A DNA stretch of 64,000 nucleotides from Polynucleobacter sp. Latsch14-2 (GTDB lineage Bacteria > Pseudomonadota > Gammaproteobacteria > Burkholderiales > Burkholderiaceae): contig NZ_JACVPL010000001.1 of NCBI RefSeq assembly GCF_018881925.1, forward strand, positions 310,001 to 374,000, read 5' to 3'. Position numbers and translations under genes: made by a program. Shown here piece by piece: positions 9,729 to 19,363 of this stretch. The notes under the pieces are model-generated. The model saw only the letters and a list, made by a program, of their open reading frames with translations, did not search any database and had not been told where the DNA came from. Positions within the stretch are counted from its first letter, which is position 1, and each line of letters starts with the position of its first letter.

Positions 9729-11135
9729 TTAGCTTGCTTCACCTTCAGCGGGTGAGGTGGCTTTGGGTTTTCTGCGACGACGCCTTTTGGCTGGCGAATT
9801 GGTATTGCCGCTGCCGGATTCATTTTTAGCGGCGGCCATTAAAGCCTCTTGCCCGGCAGGGTCCGCTGCGATAAAGCTTGTCCACCATTCGCCTAAAGCT
9901 GGATTTTGTTCCCCAGTAGCGCAGCGGAGCAACATGAAGTCATAGCCCGCCCTAAAGCGAGGCGACTCAATCAGGCGATAAGGGTAGCGACCAACTCGCT
10001 TTTCAAAGCGAGGTTGCATAGACCAGATTTCTCGCATATCACTCTCAAAGCGACGCTGAATCGTCATGCCGCTACTTTGGGTGGCGATCGTATCGTCCAT
10101 CGCGTCATGAAGCGCTGGAATATTCGATAGACCTTTGGCAGTGTTCTGCTTCCAGTTTTTCAGAAGATCAGGCCAGAGTAAGGTTGCAAAAAGGAAGCCG
10201 GCGGAAACACTCTTACCAGATTGGATGCGTTCGTCAGTATTGGCGAGCGCTAAGCGAACAAAATGATTGGCATCTTTAGAGCCTGTTTTTGTATCAAGGA
10301 TGTGGTCGAGCAGGGGGAGTAGACCATGGTGTAGTCCGGCATCGCGCAAGCCTTGAATGGCTGCCCAGGAATACCCAGACATTAATAGTTTGAGAATTTC
10401 ATCAAAGAGGCGAGCTGCTGGCACATCATGAATTAAATTACCAAGCTTGGCAATTGGAGCGCGCGTGGCAGCGTCTAAAGTAAATCCTGTTTTGGCAGCA
10501 AAGCGAATCGCGCGCAACATGCGAATGGGATCTTCGCGATAGCGTTTGGCTGGATCACCAATCATGCGTAATGTTTTCTTTTGCATGTCAGCCATTCCGC
10601 CGTGGTAGTCGAGTACTGTCTCGGTGGCTGGGTCATAGTACATGGCATTGATGCTGAAATCGCGACGTGCGGCATCTTCGTGTTGCGAACCCCAAACATT
10701 GTCCCGGAGGATGCGACCATTTTCTGCAAGATGGTCTCCTGCGTTATCCAGCAGGGCTCTAAAGGTTGAAACTTCAATTATCTCGGGCGCGCCTTTGCCG
10801 AAAAAGGTGACATGCACTATCTGAAATCGGCGACCAATGAGGCGCGCTTTGCGAAAGAGTTTTTGTACTTGGTCTGGGGTAGCGTTGGTTGCAACATCAA
10901 AATCCTTTGGGCCGATGCCAAGAGCCAAATCACGCACGGCACCACCTACGATAAAGGCTTCAAAACCAGCCTGCTGAAGTGTGTGCGTAACCTTAACTGC
11001 GTTTTTGGAAAGTAGGTGTGGATCGATGCGATGGGTTTTTTTGGGTACCCGCTTTGGCGCACCCGTGTGATTGGCTTGTGTGTGTCGATCCATGGGATCG
11101 CGACGCAAGATGCGCTTGATAAATTTAGTAATCAT
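9729..11135 (-). CDS. pcnB: Poly(A) polymerase I
   Basis: Adds 3' poly(A) tails that mark bacterial RNA for decay and helps control plasmid copy number in enterobacteria. The 468-residue protein has the class II nucleotidyltransferase head: GGAVRDL followed by the DFD metal-binding pair, the RDFSINAM block, the RMLRAIRFAAK region, and a strongly basic tail (KRRRRRKPK) that suits RNA binding and separates PcnB from CCA-adding enzymes. The ATG at 11135 overlaps the stop of the upstream HAD gene as ATGA, implying translational coupling. folK follows after about 50 bases. Confidence 0.95.
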   Translation of the reverse strand: MITKFIKRILRRDPMDRHTQANHTGAPKRVPKKTHRIDPHLLSKNAVKVTHTLQQAGFEAFIVGGAVRDLALGIGPKDFDVATNATPDQVQKLFRKARLIGRRFQIVHVTFFGKGAPEIIEVSTFRALLDNAGDHLAENGRILRDNVWGSQHEDAARRDFSINAMYYDPATETVLDYHGGMADMQKKTLRMIGDPAKRYREDPIRMLRAIRFAAKTGFTLDAATRAPIAKLGNLIHDVPAARLFDEILKLLMSGYSWAAIQGLRDAGLHHGLLPLLDHILDTKTGSKDANHFVRLALANTDERIQSGKSVSAGFLFATLLWPDLLKNWKQNTAKGLSNIPALHDAMDDTIATQSSGMTIQRRFESDMREIWSMQPRFEKRVGRYPYRLIESPRFRAGYDFMLLRCATGEQNPALGEWWTSFIAADPAGQEALMAAAKNESGSGNTNSPAKRRRRRKPKATSPAEGEAS

Positions 11136-11812
11136 GCAAACAATTCAAGAATAGGCCAATTGCGTTTGGCTGCTTCGTTACGAAGACGGGCGTCGGGATT
11201 TGTGGCAACAGGGTGGCTAACCTTTTCTAAAAGCGGTAAATCATTCATTGAATCTGAGTAAAAATAACTACGCGGCAATTGGTCTAGAGCAAGGCTCTGA
11301 GTAGCCAACCAATCATGCACCCTTTGGATCTTACCCTCGCGGAAGTTGGGAATGCCTTTTACCTCGCCCGTGAAGTTTGCTAGAGGATTATCCCCTGTCG
11401 TTGCCGGCTCGGTCGCAATAAGGTGTTCAATGCCAAAGCGCTCGACGATAGGGCGGGTGACAAAGCTATTGGTAGCGGTGACTACACAACAGAGATCCCC
11501 AGCATCCTGATGGCGCTTAACAAGATCTAATGCTTGTTGACGCAGTTGGCCATGAATAACTTCATTCATAAAGGCATCGTGCCATTCTTTGAGTTGAGCG
11601 CGTGAATGCTCGGAGAGTGGCTTTAAGGCAAAACGCAAAAATTCATGGATATCGAGTTTGCCATCTTTGTAGTCTTGATAAAACCGCTCATTTTGTTTCG
11701 CGTAATACTGACTATCAACTACTCCGATGCGGGCCAAGAATTGCCCCCACTCATAGTCGCTATCACAAGGCAAAAGGGTGTTATCTAAATCGAAGAGGGC
11801 GAGTTGAGTCAT
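11132..11812 (-). CDS. HAD-superfamily (subfamily IB) phosphatase
   Basis: Probable cytoplasmic phosphatase of the SerB-like HAD-IB group. The 226-residue product has motif I FDLDNTLL (DxDxT form with nucleophile Asp), motif II with Thr in VTATNS, and motif III/IV YSDSMNDLPLL near residue 190. The substrate is not evident. It is not clearly SerB itself, and proteins of this group next to pcnB-folK are common in betaproteobacteria. It overlaps the pcnB start by four bases and lies nine bases downstream of hda. Confidence 0.85.
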   Translation of the reverse strand: MTQLALFDLDNTLLPCDSDYEWGQFLARIGVVDSQYYAKQNERFYQDYKDGKLDIHEFLRFALKPLSEHSRAQLKEWHDAFMNEVIHGQLRQQALDLVKRHQDAGDLCCVVTATNSFVTRPIVERFGIEHLIATEPATTGDNPLANFTGEVKGIPNFREGKIQRVHDWLATQSLALDQLPRSYFYSDSMNDLPLLEKVSHPVATNPDARLRNEAAKRNWPILELFA

Positions 11813-11820
11813 TAAATATT

Positions 11821-12579
11821 TTATTTGGGCTGCAAGAGCTCACGCACTAGCGGCAAGGTGACGGCACGTTTTGTTTCTAGTGAATAAAAATCTAAAGCAT
11901 CCATTAAGGCCATTAAGTTTGGCATATCTCGATAAAAGCGATTTAACAACCAGGGCAGTACGTCGGCTGATAGCACGAGACCCCGCGCCTGTGCCGCCTG
12001 TTCTAAAGCCTGTATTTTCTCATCATCATCCAAAAGATGGGTCTGAAAGACTAAACCCCACCCTAGGCGGGTTCGGAGGTCTTCGCGGAGGTCTAAATTA
12101 GCAGGTGCTGCTTTACCGGCCATAAAGATATGGATCGCTTTGCTTGCTTGAACGCCGTTAAGAATGCGAAATAATGCGGCAACCAGGCGTTCATCTAAGC
12201 GGTCCACATCATCGACGGTAATGATAGAAGGCGTATCAAGATTGCTCAAGAAACTCATTTTTTCTTCGAGTCGCACCCAGGAAATTGGCTCGTTTGGGCT
12301 AAGACGAGAGCGTTCAATGCCCAGCTGCTCTGCTGCATTATTTAGAGCTGACAGTAGGTGACTTCGACCTGAGCCTTCCGCTCCCCACCAGTAAAGCCAG
12401 CGTTGATTTAAGGGGTTTTCTATGTCAGCACTAATTTTTTTGTGATTCCACTGGTCGACTAAATTCCGCAAATGGGTAATCAGCGCTAGATCCTTGCCAG
12501 GTAAAAAATTATCAAGTGTGGCTTTGGGGATGCGGCTAATATCAAGTGCAAATTGTCTCGGCAATGGAGTCTTATTCAT
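11821..12579 (-). CDS. hda: DnaA regulatory inactivator Hda
   Basis: DnaA-like AAA+ protein that, bound to the DNA-loaded sliding clamp, stimulates hydrolysis of DnaA-ATP and prevents re-initiation. The 252-residue product has a clamp-binding-like QFALDI at residues 9-14, a Walker A-type loop GAEGSGRS at 66-73, Walker B ITVDDVDRL, and the sensor 2-like FYRDMPNLMALM near the end. It lacks the DnaA C-terminal DNA-binding domain, which fixes the call as Hda rather than DnaA. Between an AI-2E-family permease gene and the HAD phosphatase, probably one operon. Confidence 0.9.
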   Translation of the reverse strand: MNKTPLPRQFALDISRIPKATLDNFLPGKDLALITHLRNLVDQWNHKKISADIENPLNQRWLYWWGAEGSGRSHLLSALNNAAEQLGIERSRLSPNEPISWVRLEEKMSFLSNLDTPSIITVDDVDRLDERLVAALFRILNGVQASKAIHIFMAGKAAPANLDLREDLRTRLGWGLVFQTHLLDDDEKIQALEQAAQARGLVLSADVLPWLLNRFYRDMPNLMALMDALDFYSLETKRAVTLPLVRELLQPK

Positions 12580-12590
12580 TACTACTTAGC

Positions 12591-13580
12591 CTACTTTTGG
12601 TACCAAGCGCTTTGGGTATAGCGTGACCAGGTGTATTTCACGAGCACTAGGCTGACTGCGCTAATGGGTAGAGCGAGCAACACACCAAAGAAGCCAAACA
12701 ATTTGCCAAACAATAACAAGGCGAACAGAACTGCCACGGGATGGAGGCCGATTCGCTCGCCAACTAAGCGAGGCGTGAGAAAGAAGCCTTCAAGAAATTG
12801 CCCAACCCCATAAACAATTAATACGCCAATCATGGCGCCGCCCGGACCAAATTGCAAAAGTGCCGACAGGACCGCCAGTGAGAGGCCGAGAGTAATTCCA
12901 ACGTAGGGAATCACAATCATGAGCGCTGTGAATACGCCTAAGGCAACTGCCCCCTGAACGCCAATAAGGCTCAAGCCAATACTATAAAAAATAGACATGA
13001 TGGATATAACAATGAGCATTCCTCTGAGATATTGAGAAAGCAAGCCATCGGTATGCATCGCGAGGTGATGAACGGTTTCTTGGGCCCGTTGAGGAACTAT
13101 TTGCTTAAGTAATGCGAAGAAGTGATCCCAATCGATCAGCAGATAGAACACCACAAACAAAATCAATACTGCATTCACAAAGCCAGCGATAACAGAACTT
13201 CCAGACATTAATACTGTGTCTAGGGTTGAGCTCATGAGTGCATCAGCGTTATCGTTAATATGCGCAGTGATTTTTTGAGTGACATTAGCCTTCAGATCAA
13301 TCCAATCAACATTGATGTGCAATTCAATGAGTTTTGGGCCCAACCAAGCTTGGGTATTTTGAATCCAACCCGGTAACTGCGTTTTGATGAGGGGGATTTC
13401 GTTTTTCAGCAGGCCGATAAATAGGGCTAGGATGAAAAAAACTAGCCCCAGGCCAATAATCATGGCGATCGCAGCTGAAGCGGTTCGAGGTACTTTTTTC
13501 CCTTGAAGCCATAGGCAAACTGGGCGCAGAGCATACGCCAGAATGAATGCAGTGAGAAAAGGAGTGAAAATTTCGGCCAT
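12591..13580 (-). CDS. AI-2E family transporter (PerM-like permease)
   Basis: Inner-membrane protein of the AI-2E exporter/PerM family, with about seven or eight hydrophobic segments. The 329-residue product opens directly with FTPFLTAFILAYALRP, the family's first conserved block, and has the later PYVGITLGL and GLHPVAVLFALLLFG regions. The N-terminus is slightly short for the family; an in-frame stop just upstream leaves the ATG at 13580 as the only standard start. Some family members act as Na+/H+ antiporters, so autoinducer transport should not be assumed. First gene of the series leading to hda, divergent from purM. Confidence 0.85.
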   Translation of the reverse strand: MAEIFTPFLTAFILAYALRPVCLWLQGKKVPRTASAAIAMIIGLGLVFFILALFIGLLKNEIPLIKTQLPGWIQNTQAWLGPKLIELHINVDWIDLKANVTQKITAHINDNADALMSSTLDTVLMSGSSVIAGFVNAVLILFVVFYLLIDWDHFFALLKQIVPQRAQETVHHLAMHTDGLLSQYLRGMLIVISIMSIFYSIGLSLIGVQGAVALGVFTALMIVIPYVGITLGLSLAVLSALLQFGPGGAMIGVLIVYGVGQFLEGFFLTPRLVGERIGLHPVAVLFALLLFGKLFGFFGVLLALPISAVSLVLVKYTWSRYTQSAWYQK

Positions 13581-13652
13581 GTTGCATGAATCCTCTAGAA
13601 TTCAATGATTCTACTGATCAAGTACCGTTTTTACTAATCTTCTACAGCTGCC

Positions 13653-14705
13653 ATGACCTCATCTACTAATTCTGCCTCGAAAGGCCTTTCCTACCGCGAC
13701 GCTGGCGTCGATATTGACGCCGGGGATGATTTGGTGGATCGTATTAAGCCTTTGGCCAAAAAGACCATGCGTGAGGGTGTATTGGCTGGCATTGGTGGTT
13801 TTGGGGCTCTTTTTGAGGTGCCTAAGCGCTATAAAGAGCCAGTCTTGGTCGCGGGTACTGATGGCGTAGGAACAAAGCTGAGGCTGGCTTTTGAATGGAA
13901 TCGTCACGACACCATTGGTCAAGACCTTGTTGCCATGAGTGTGAATGACATTTTGGTGCAAGGGGCAGAACCCTTATTTTTCTTGGATTACTTTGCCTGT
14001 GGCAAGCTGACGGTAGACATGGCAGCTACCGTAGTGGCTGGGATTGCTCGTGGTTGTGAGCTATCGGGCTGCGCCTTAATTGGCGGTGAGACCGCTGAGA
14101 TGCCTGGGATGTATCCTCCCGGCGAATATGATTTGGCTGGTTTTGCAGTCGGGGCGGTGGAAAAATCCAAAATCATTACTGGTGCAATGATTGTCCCCGG
14201 TGATGTTGTTTTAGCGATTGCTTCTAGCGGCGCCCATTCCAACGGCTATTCTTTGGTGCGTAAAATTATTGAACGCGCCGGTGCAAAGCCCACTGATGAC
14301 TTGGGCGGTCGCCCCTTAGGTGATGTCGTGATGGCCCCTACAGAAATTTATGTGAAGCCACTCCTAAAGTTGATCTCAGAAGTTAACGTCAAGGGTATGG
14401 CGCATATTACTGGCGGTGGTTTGGTTGATAACGTGCCGCGCGTACTTCCAGAAAATGTTCAGGCAGTTCTGCATCGAGATAGCTGGAAAATGCCAGAGCT
14501 CTTCCGCTGGTTGCAGATGAAGGGTGGAGTTGCTGATGCCGAGATGGTGCGCGTGTTTAATTGTGGCATTGGTATGGTGGTGATCGTCTCTGCAGATCAG
14601 GCGGAGACTGCTATCAAGTTACTGAACGGCCAAGGCTTATCAGCATGGACTGTTGGCGAAGTGCTTGAGCGTCCTAAAGACGCCCCACAAACAATAGTTA
14701 TCTAG
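13653..14705 (+). CDS. purM: Phosphoribosylformylglycinamidine cyclo-ligase (AIR synthetase)
   Basis: Fifth step of purine synthesis: ATP-dependent ring closure of FGAM to AIR. The 350-residue product has the PurM opening [12 protein letters not shown], the substrate block TDGVGTKL, the metal- and nucleotide-binding [11 protein letters not shown], and the HITGGGL segment; length is normal. ATG at 13653, 72 bases from the divergent permease start. Its TAG stop (14703-14705) and the miaA stop on the other strand share the palindrome CTAG, so the two convergent genes overlap by four bases. Confidence 0.97.
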   Translation: MTSSTNSASKGLSYRDAGVDIDAGDDLVDRIKPLAKKTMREGVLAGIGGFGALFEVPKRYKEPVLVAGTDGVGTKLRLAFEWNRHDTIGQDLVAMSVNDILVQGAEPLFFLDYFACGKLTVDMAATVVAGIARGCELSGCALIGGETAEMPGMYPPGEYDLAGFAVGAVEKSKIITGAMIVPGDVVLAIASSGAHSNGYSLVRKIIERAGAKPTDDLGGRPLGDVVMAPTEIYVKPLLKLISEVNVKGMAHITGGGLVDNVPRVLPENVQAVLHRDSWKMPELFRWLQMKGGVADAEMVRVFNCGIGMVVIVSADQAETAIKLLNGQGLSAWTVGEVLERPKDAPQTIVI

Positions 14706-15712
14706 CCTGCTTGAGCTAAAGTCTGCTTGCAGTAATCCAATGCTGCATTTAACTCGATTGGGTTAAAGGGATCAAAAGTATTTCTGCCGGCGATTGCTCT
14801 TAACCAAGTCAATTGTCTTTTGCCTAGTTGCCTTGTGGCTGCCAGAGCTTTGTAGCGCATTTGATCGTAATCGATTTGCCCAGCGAGATATTCCCAAACT
14901 TGTCGATAACCTACCGAACGGATGGCAGGTAAATCAGGATGGAGCGCAGGGTTAGCGCGCAGTCGCTCTACTTCTTCTATTAATCCGCTGCTGAGCATTT
15001 GATCAAATCGTCTTTCAAGATTGACATGCAATTTCGCGCGATCATTGGGTTCGAGTGATACCAGATTAATCCACTCAGGAATGTCTGATCCTTCTCTACC
15101 ATCTTCGCTAGGTGAGTCTGCCAGCAAGGTGGACATGGGCTTGCCAGTAATTTCATAAACTTCAAGCGCTCGTTGCACGCGTTGAGAGTCGTTAGGCATT
15201 AAGCGTGCCGCTGTAATGGGGTCAACCAACATCAATTGAGCATGCATTGCTGGCCAGCCTAGGACTTTGCCTTGAGTATCTAGGCGCTCACGAATTTCTG
15301 CATTAGCGGGCGGCAGGGAAGATAGACCATGCGCCCACGCGCGCCAGTACAGCATCGTCCCACCGACAACAATGGGGATATTGCCCCGGGTGCGTATTTC
15401 TTCACAGAGCTGCTTGGCATCATTGGCAAATTTTGCTGCCGAGTAAACCTCAGTTGGATCCAGAATGTCAATCAGATGATGAATCACCGTAGCTTGCTCT
15501 AGTTGGGTAGGTTTAGCGCTGCCAATATCTAAACCACGATAGACCAAAGCAGAATCCATGCTGATGAGTTCAATTGTCGCCCCAATAGATTTGGCATGTT
15601 CAGCAAGAGACATTGCGAGATGGGTTTTACCTGCGCCTGTGGGGCCCACAATACAGAGTATGGGCGGGTTAATCTGTGCAAGCGCAGGCTGAACGTAGGA
15701 TTCAGTTTGCAT
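14702..15712 (-). CDS. miaA: tRNA dimethylallyltransferase
   Basis: Transfers dimethylallyl to N6 of A37 in tRNAs that read codons starting with U. The 336-residue protein has the P-loop GPTGAGKT, the [18 protein letters not shown] segment and the GGTMLYWRA substrate channel block. The frame is open to a TTG at 15748, but the ATG at 15712 gives the expected N-terminal length. No Shine-Dalgarno sequence precedes it. A perfect TATAAT on the minus strand ends six bases before the ATG, so the mRNA may begin at the start codon. Convergent with purM, divergent from the DedA gene. Confidence 0.96.
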   Translation of the reverse strand: MQTESYVQPALAQINPPILCIVGPTGAGKTHLAMSLAEHAKSIGATIELISMDSALVYRGLDIGSAKPTQLEQATVIHHLIDILDPTEVYSAAKFANDAKQLCEEIRTRGNIPIVVGGTMLYWRAWAHGLSSLPPANAEIRERLDTQGKVLGWPAMHAQLMLVDPITAARLMPNDSQRVQRALEVYEITGKPMSTLLADSPSEDGREGSDIPEWINLVSLEPNDRAKLHVNLERRFDQMLSSGLIEEVERLRANPALHPDLPAIRSVGYRQVWEYLAGQIDYDQMRYKALAATRQLGKRQLTWLRAIAGRNTFDPFNPIELNAALDYCKQTLAQAG

Positions 15713-15718
15713 GCTTTG

Positions 15719-15748
15719 ATTATAAGAGCCTGTTAATATCCGCCTCAA
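15719..15748 (-). promoter_or_regulatory. Promoter of miaA, predicted leaderless
   Basis: On the minus strand: -35 TTGAGG (15748-15743, four of six), an 18-base spacer, and a perfect -10 TATAAT (15724-15719). With the usual 6-7 base distance, transcription starts at the miaA ATG (15712). The same bases read TATAAG on the plus strand (15721-15726) and could serve the divergent DedA gene. Confidence 0.55.
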
Positions 15749-15765
15749 GCTAATCGTTGGAGTAC

Positions 15766-16416
15766 ATGTTGATTGATGCCCTATTGCAAATAAGTGATTT
15801 ATTGCTACATATTGACCGCCACCTTGATGTGGTGATTCAGCAATATGGCTACTGGGCCTATGGTTTATTGTTTGCGATTATTTTTGCAGAGACAGGTTTG
15901 GTGGTCGCACCATTTTTGCCTGGGGACTCATTACTATTTATTGCAGGAGCCTATTGCGCCACTGAGCACTTTAATCTTTGGACTTTGTGCATTGGTTTGT
16001 TGTTTGCGGCTGTTGCTGGTAATACCGTGAACTATTTCGTTGGCCGTTGGATTGGCCATCGCGTATTTAGTAGTCAATCGCGCTGGATCGATCAGGCCGC
16101 CTTGCGTAAGACCCATTCTTTTTATGAAAAACATGGTGGCAAGACCATTATCCTGGCACGCTTCTTACCTATTATTCGAACGTTTGCACCATTTGTCGCT
16201 GGTGTATCGGAAATGAATTTCTCGCGCTTCCAGTTATTTAATATTACTGGGGCTGCGTTATGGGTATTCGGCCTAGTAGCAGCAGGCTACTTTTTTGGAA
16301 ATATTCCAGTGATTCGGGAGAACCTCAATATTATTGTTTTGGTTGGCATCGGCGCTGCTGCTGTCCCTATTGTGCTAGCGGCGCTATATAAATTATTTCA
16401 ACGCAAGAAAAAATAA
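15766..16416 (+). CDS. DedA family inner-membrane protein
   Basis: Polytopic membrane protein of the DedA/SNARE-associated family; members take part in membrane lipid homeostasis, and some in recycling of undecaprenyl phosphate. The 216-residue product has the family's FLPGDSLLFIAG and ARFLPIIRTFAPFVAG blocks and about five hydrophobic segments. The ATG at 15766 has GGAG five bases upstream and is preferred to the TTG at 15757. Divergent from miaA and convergent with the sirB1-like gene. The exact substrate cannot be told from sequence. Confidence 0.9.
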   Translation: MLIDALLQISDLLLHIDRHLDVVIQQYGYWAYGLLFAIIFAETGLVVAPFLPGDSLLFIAGAYCATEHFNLWTLCIGLLFAAVAGNTVNYFVGRWIGHRVFSSQSRWIDQAALRKTHSFYEKHGGKTIILARFLPIIRTFAPFVAGVSEMNFSRFQLFNITGAALWVFGLVAAGYFFGNIPVIRENLNIIVLVGIGAAAVPIVLAALYKLFQRKKK

Positions 16417-16460
16417 CGAGAAATAAGTCATAAGAAGGCCATAACAAAACTACGCTAGAT

Positions 16461-17303
16461 TTAGTGCAGCTTTGTTTGTCCTTCGAGCGTAGCAATATGC
16501 TCACGAATATCGCTGGCGTCTTCCGCGCCGGGGACTTCCTGAAGGTAGCGTTGCATATCTGCTAGCGCAGGACGCAGATATTCCAGCTGTGCAAAGATTA
16601 GGCCGCGATCGCGAATCTCTTCTGCTGAGTCTGGTAGGAGAATGACCAGTCGCTCCTGTACCCCAAGCAGTCGCTCCCAACGCTCATGCTCCGAGTAAAT
16701 CATTTTGAGATTTCTCAAGAAGCGCGAGAGAATTTCTCTTGGGCTTGAGGCGCGCAAGAAAAGATTCAATGGCAGACTCAGTTCGCCACGATAGCCCTTG
16801 GCATCAAGGTAGGGATCGAGCATCTCTTGTAGTTGATGCTTGGAAAGAGAGTCGCCGTTAAGTGGGTCCATGATGATTTCGCCCTGCTGCAAAGAGATGC
16901 GCATCATGAAATGATTTGGAAATGACACTCCACGAATCTTCAGGCCAATTTGCTGTCCCAGCTCCATCATCAAGATTGCCAAGGAAATAGGAATACCTCG
17001 GCGGTTCTCAATGATCTGATGTAGATAAGAGTTTTCGGGTGCATAGAAATCGTTTGGGTTAGGACCAAAGCCGAGTTCTGTATAAAAAAAATGTTTGAGA
17101 ATTTGTAGGCGCTGAATGGGTGCGGTATCTGCAGTGATGCGAGTTTTGAGTTTGGTGCCTAATTGATCAATCTGGTCTAGTACACCTTGGACATCCAAAT
17201 CTGGATAGGCATGCTGTGCTACTGCAATGGCCGCCTCGGTTAATGGGAGATGTTCATCTTCGGCAACTAAGGAAGTGAAATAGTCGAGCTGTTGTGTTGG
17301 CAT
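16461..17303 (-). CDS. SirB1 family protein (transglutaminase-like and TPR)
   Basis: 280-residue cytoplasmic protein of the SirB1 family, function not established. An N-terminal helical part is followed by a transglutaminase-like fold segment (RRGIPISLAILMMELG, then GVSFPNHFMMR) and a C-terminal TPR-like region (SAEEIRDRGLIFAQL). The place where transglutaminases carry the catalytic Cys appears as Ser here, suggesting a non-enzymatic fold, as in other SirB1 proteins. The frame is open far upstream (to 17570), but those 89 residues lie antisense-free inside murJ on the same strand and resemble nothing. The ATG at 17303 starts five bases after the murJ stop, so the two are probably co-transcribed. 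Confidence 0.85.
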   Translation of the reverse strand: MPTQQLDYFTSLVAEDEHLPLTEAAIAVAQHAYPDLDVQGVLDQIDQLGTKLKTRITADTAPIQRLQILKHFFYTELGFGPNPNDFYAPENSYLHQIIENRRGIPISLAILMMELGQQIGLKIRGVSFPNHFMMRISLQQGEIIMDPLNGDSLSKHQLQEMLDPYLDAKGYRGELSLPLNLFLRASSPREILSRFLRNLKMIYSEHERWERLLGVQERLVILLPDSAEEIRDRGLIFAQLEYLRPALADMQRYLQEVPGAEDASDIREHIATLEGQTKLH

Positions 17304-17308
17304 AAGTG

Positions 17309-18862
17309 CTATTTTGCATGACGCAGAAATTTTTGCCAGCGAATTCCAACAAGACCTAGGGTGGCAAAGTAAATGACTGCAGCCGCACTGAGCCAGCAAG
17401 CTAGCAAGCCAATTCGTATCCAAGGGTTTATTTGTAGGGCAATCCAATCGTGCGCGTTGGCTGCGTAGTAAAGCAACATGCCAAAAGGAATCAAGGCCAC
17501 ACACAGTTGCCCAAGATATTTGCCCCAGCTTGCATTGGGTAGCGCACCGCGCTTGCTTAGGCCAATCCACAGTAAGCTGGCATTAAGGCAGGCCCCAACA
17601 CCAATCGAAAGTGCAAGACCTGCATGCCCAAGCCAAGGCACGAAGACCAGATTGGCTAATTGTGTAACCACTAAAACAAGTAAGCCAATTTTGACGGGAG
17701 TGCGAATATCTTGCCGTGAGTAAAAACCAGGTGCTAGAATTTTTACGAGGATCAAGCCAATCAGACCAACGCCATAAGCAGCTAGGGCGCGTTGTGTCAT
17801 CAGTACATCGAGTGCATTGAATTTTCCGTAGTGATATAAAACTGCGGCAAGAGGCTCTCCAAAAATAAAGAGTGTTAATGCGCAAGGAGCGGCTAACAAA
17901 AAGGTTAGTTGCAATCCCCAAACCAGTAATTCCCCAGCATGCTTTAGATCATTTTGCGCATTTGCTTTACTCAGGCTGGGTAACAGTACGGTACCTAGTG
18001 CCACACCTAAAAGGGCGGTTGGAAACTCCATTAATCTGTCTGCGTATGACAGCCAAGAAACGCTCCCAGCAGGTAGGCGAGACGCAATGTTGGTATTAAT
18101 GATGAGGGAAATTTGGGCGACGGAGACGGCAAAGACTGCGGGACCCATGAGCTTGAGAACGCGCCTTGCCTCTGGATTGGCGGCGGCACGCTTTATGGCT
18201 CCAGGTAGTAATCCAATGCGCGGTAAGAGTCCTAAGCGAGCAAGTGCTGGAACTTGGATTGCTAGCTGCAAAATGCCACCCAAAAGAACGCCAATACTCA
18301 GGGCGTAAATTGGTTGCTCTAGGTGTGGCGCCAAAAAGACGGCGCTGCCAATCAGGGCAAGATTGAGTAAAACAGGGGTAAAGGCAGGAATAGCAAAGCG
18401 CTGAAAGGTATTGAGAATCCCTGCTGACAGGGAAACCATGGAAATTAACCCAATGTACGGAAACATGATGCGGGTCATGACAACGCTAGCTTCGTAGGTT
18501 GAACTACCCTTAAAGCCCGTAGCAATCACCAGGATCAATAAGGGGGCGCCGATGACCCCTAGAAGTACCGTGAGAAGCAAAGCCCAAAATAAGAGGGTAG
18601 CAACCGCATTTACGAGGATCTGAGCCTGTTTTTGATCCCCATTGCTGGAAATTTCTCCCAAAATTGGCACAAAAGCCTGAGAAAAGGCCCCTTCAGCAAA
18701 TAATCGACGTAATAAGTTTGGGAGCCTAAAGGCCACATTGAAGGCGTCCGTCCACTCTGAGGCCCCAAAGCTACGGGCAATCAAGGTCTCTCGGAGGAGG
18801 CCGGTGATGCGGGACAGCATGGTCAGGGAGCTAACTTTGGCGGCAGCGGAAAGCAGGTTCAT
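17309..18862 (-). CDS. murJ: Lipid II flippase MurJ (MviN)
   Basis: Moves the peptidoglycan precursor lipid II across the inner membrane; essential in most bacteria. The 517-residue product has about 14 hydrophobic segments and the characteristic N-terminus with SRITGLLRETLIARSFG and the FNVAFRLPNLLRRLFAEGAFSQ-type block (residues about 15-65). ATG at 18862, with AGGTG about 11 bases upstream. Divergent from rpsT, a neighbourhood common in proteobacteria. Likely co-transcribed with the sirB1-like gene. Confidence 0.97.
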   Translation of the reverse strand: MNLLSAAAKVSSLTMLSRITGLLRETLIARSFGASEWTDAFNVAFRLPNLLRRLFAEGAFSQAFVPILGEISSNGDQKQAQILVNAVATLLFWALLLTVLLGVIGAPLLILVIATGFKGSSTYEASVVMTRIMFPYIGLISMVSLSAGILNTFQRFAIPAFTPVLLNLALIGSAVFLAPHLEQPIYALSIGVLLGGILQLAIQVPALARLGLLPRIGLLPGAIKRAAANPEARRVLKLMGPAVFAVSVAQISLIINTNIASRLPAGSVSWLSYADRLMEFPTALLGVALGTVLLPSLSKANAQNDLKHAGELLVWGLQLTFLLAAPCALTLFIFGEPLAAVLYHYGKFNALDVLMTQRALAAYGVGLIGLILVKILAPGFYSRQDIRTPVKIGLLVLVVTQLANLVFVPWLGHAGLALSIGVGACLNASLLWIGLSKRGALPNASWGKYLGQLCVALIPFGMLLYYAANAHDWIALQINPWIRIGLLACWLSAAAVIYFATLGLVGIRWQKFLRHAK

Positions 18863-19022
18863 GAGCCGATTTTCACCTATTTATCGGACGACTGGGCTTT
18901 TTTGCCCCTTTAATGTAAAATCTTGGGTTTTGGTGGCTTGACATCTAAAGTTGCATGGATGGCTGTCCTCAAGTAGATTTTTAACTAATCGTATTTTGTA
19001 AATTAATAGGCAAGGTTTAAAG

Positions 19023-19289
19023 ATGGCCAATACCGCACAAGCGCGTAAACGCGCACGGCAGGCAGTAAAACAGAACGAACATAACTCCAGTTTGCGTTCT
19101 AAGCTTCGCACTTCCATCAAGGCAGTTCGTAAAGCAATCGAAACTGGTGACAAAGCAGCAGCAGCTAAGGTATTTGCGGCAACTCAAGCAACAATCGACA
19201 AGATTGCTGATAAGAAAATTGCGCATAAAAATACTGCATCACGTCAGAAATCACGTTTGTCTGCAGCTATTAAGGCTATGGCAGCGTAA
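19023..19289 (+). CDS. rpsT: 30S ribosomal protein S20
   Basis: Primary 16S rRNA-binding protein of the small subunit. The 88-residue, very Lys/Arg/Ala-rich helical protein begins [12 protein letters not shown] and has the [17 protein letters not shown] and [17 protein letters not shown] blocks; length is exact for the family. The ATG at 19023 follows a leader with AAGG about ten bases upstream. A monocistronic unit with its own terminator at 19334-19359. The 160-base interval shared with murJ must hold both promoters; I could not pick clear hexamers in it. Confidence 0.98.
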   Translation: MANTAQARKRARQAVKQNEHNSSLRSKLRTSIKAVRKAIETGDKAAAAKVFAATQATIDKIADKKIAHKNTASRQKSRLSAAIKAMAA

Positions 19290-19333
19290 TTCTGTTTTTG
19301 TTTTAGGCTGGCAAGAGAGGGTTCTTGTCATAG

Positions 19334-19359
19334 CCCGCTCCTTATCAGGGCGGGTTTTT
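19334..19359 (+). terminator. Intrinsic terminator of rpsT
   Basis: CCCGC (19334-19338) pairs with GCGGG (19350-19354) across an 11-base loop and is followed by TTTTTG and more T. It lies 45 bases after the rpsT stop and just outside the 3' end of the convergent DUF3579 gene. Confidence 0.75.
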
Positions 19360-19363
19360 GTTT

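Noticed and set aside
17304-17570. 89-codon N-terminal extension of the sirB1-like gene
   Set aside because: Lies in another frame of murJ, Cys/Trp-rich and unlike the family; the ATG at 17303 gives the expected protein.
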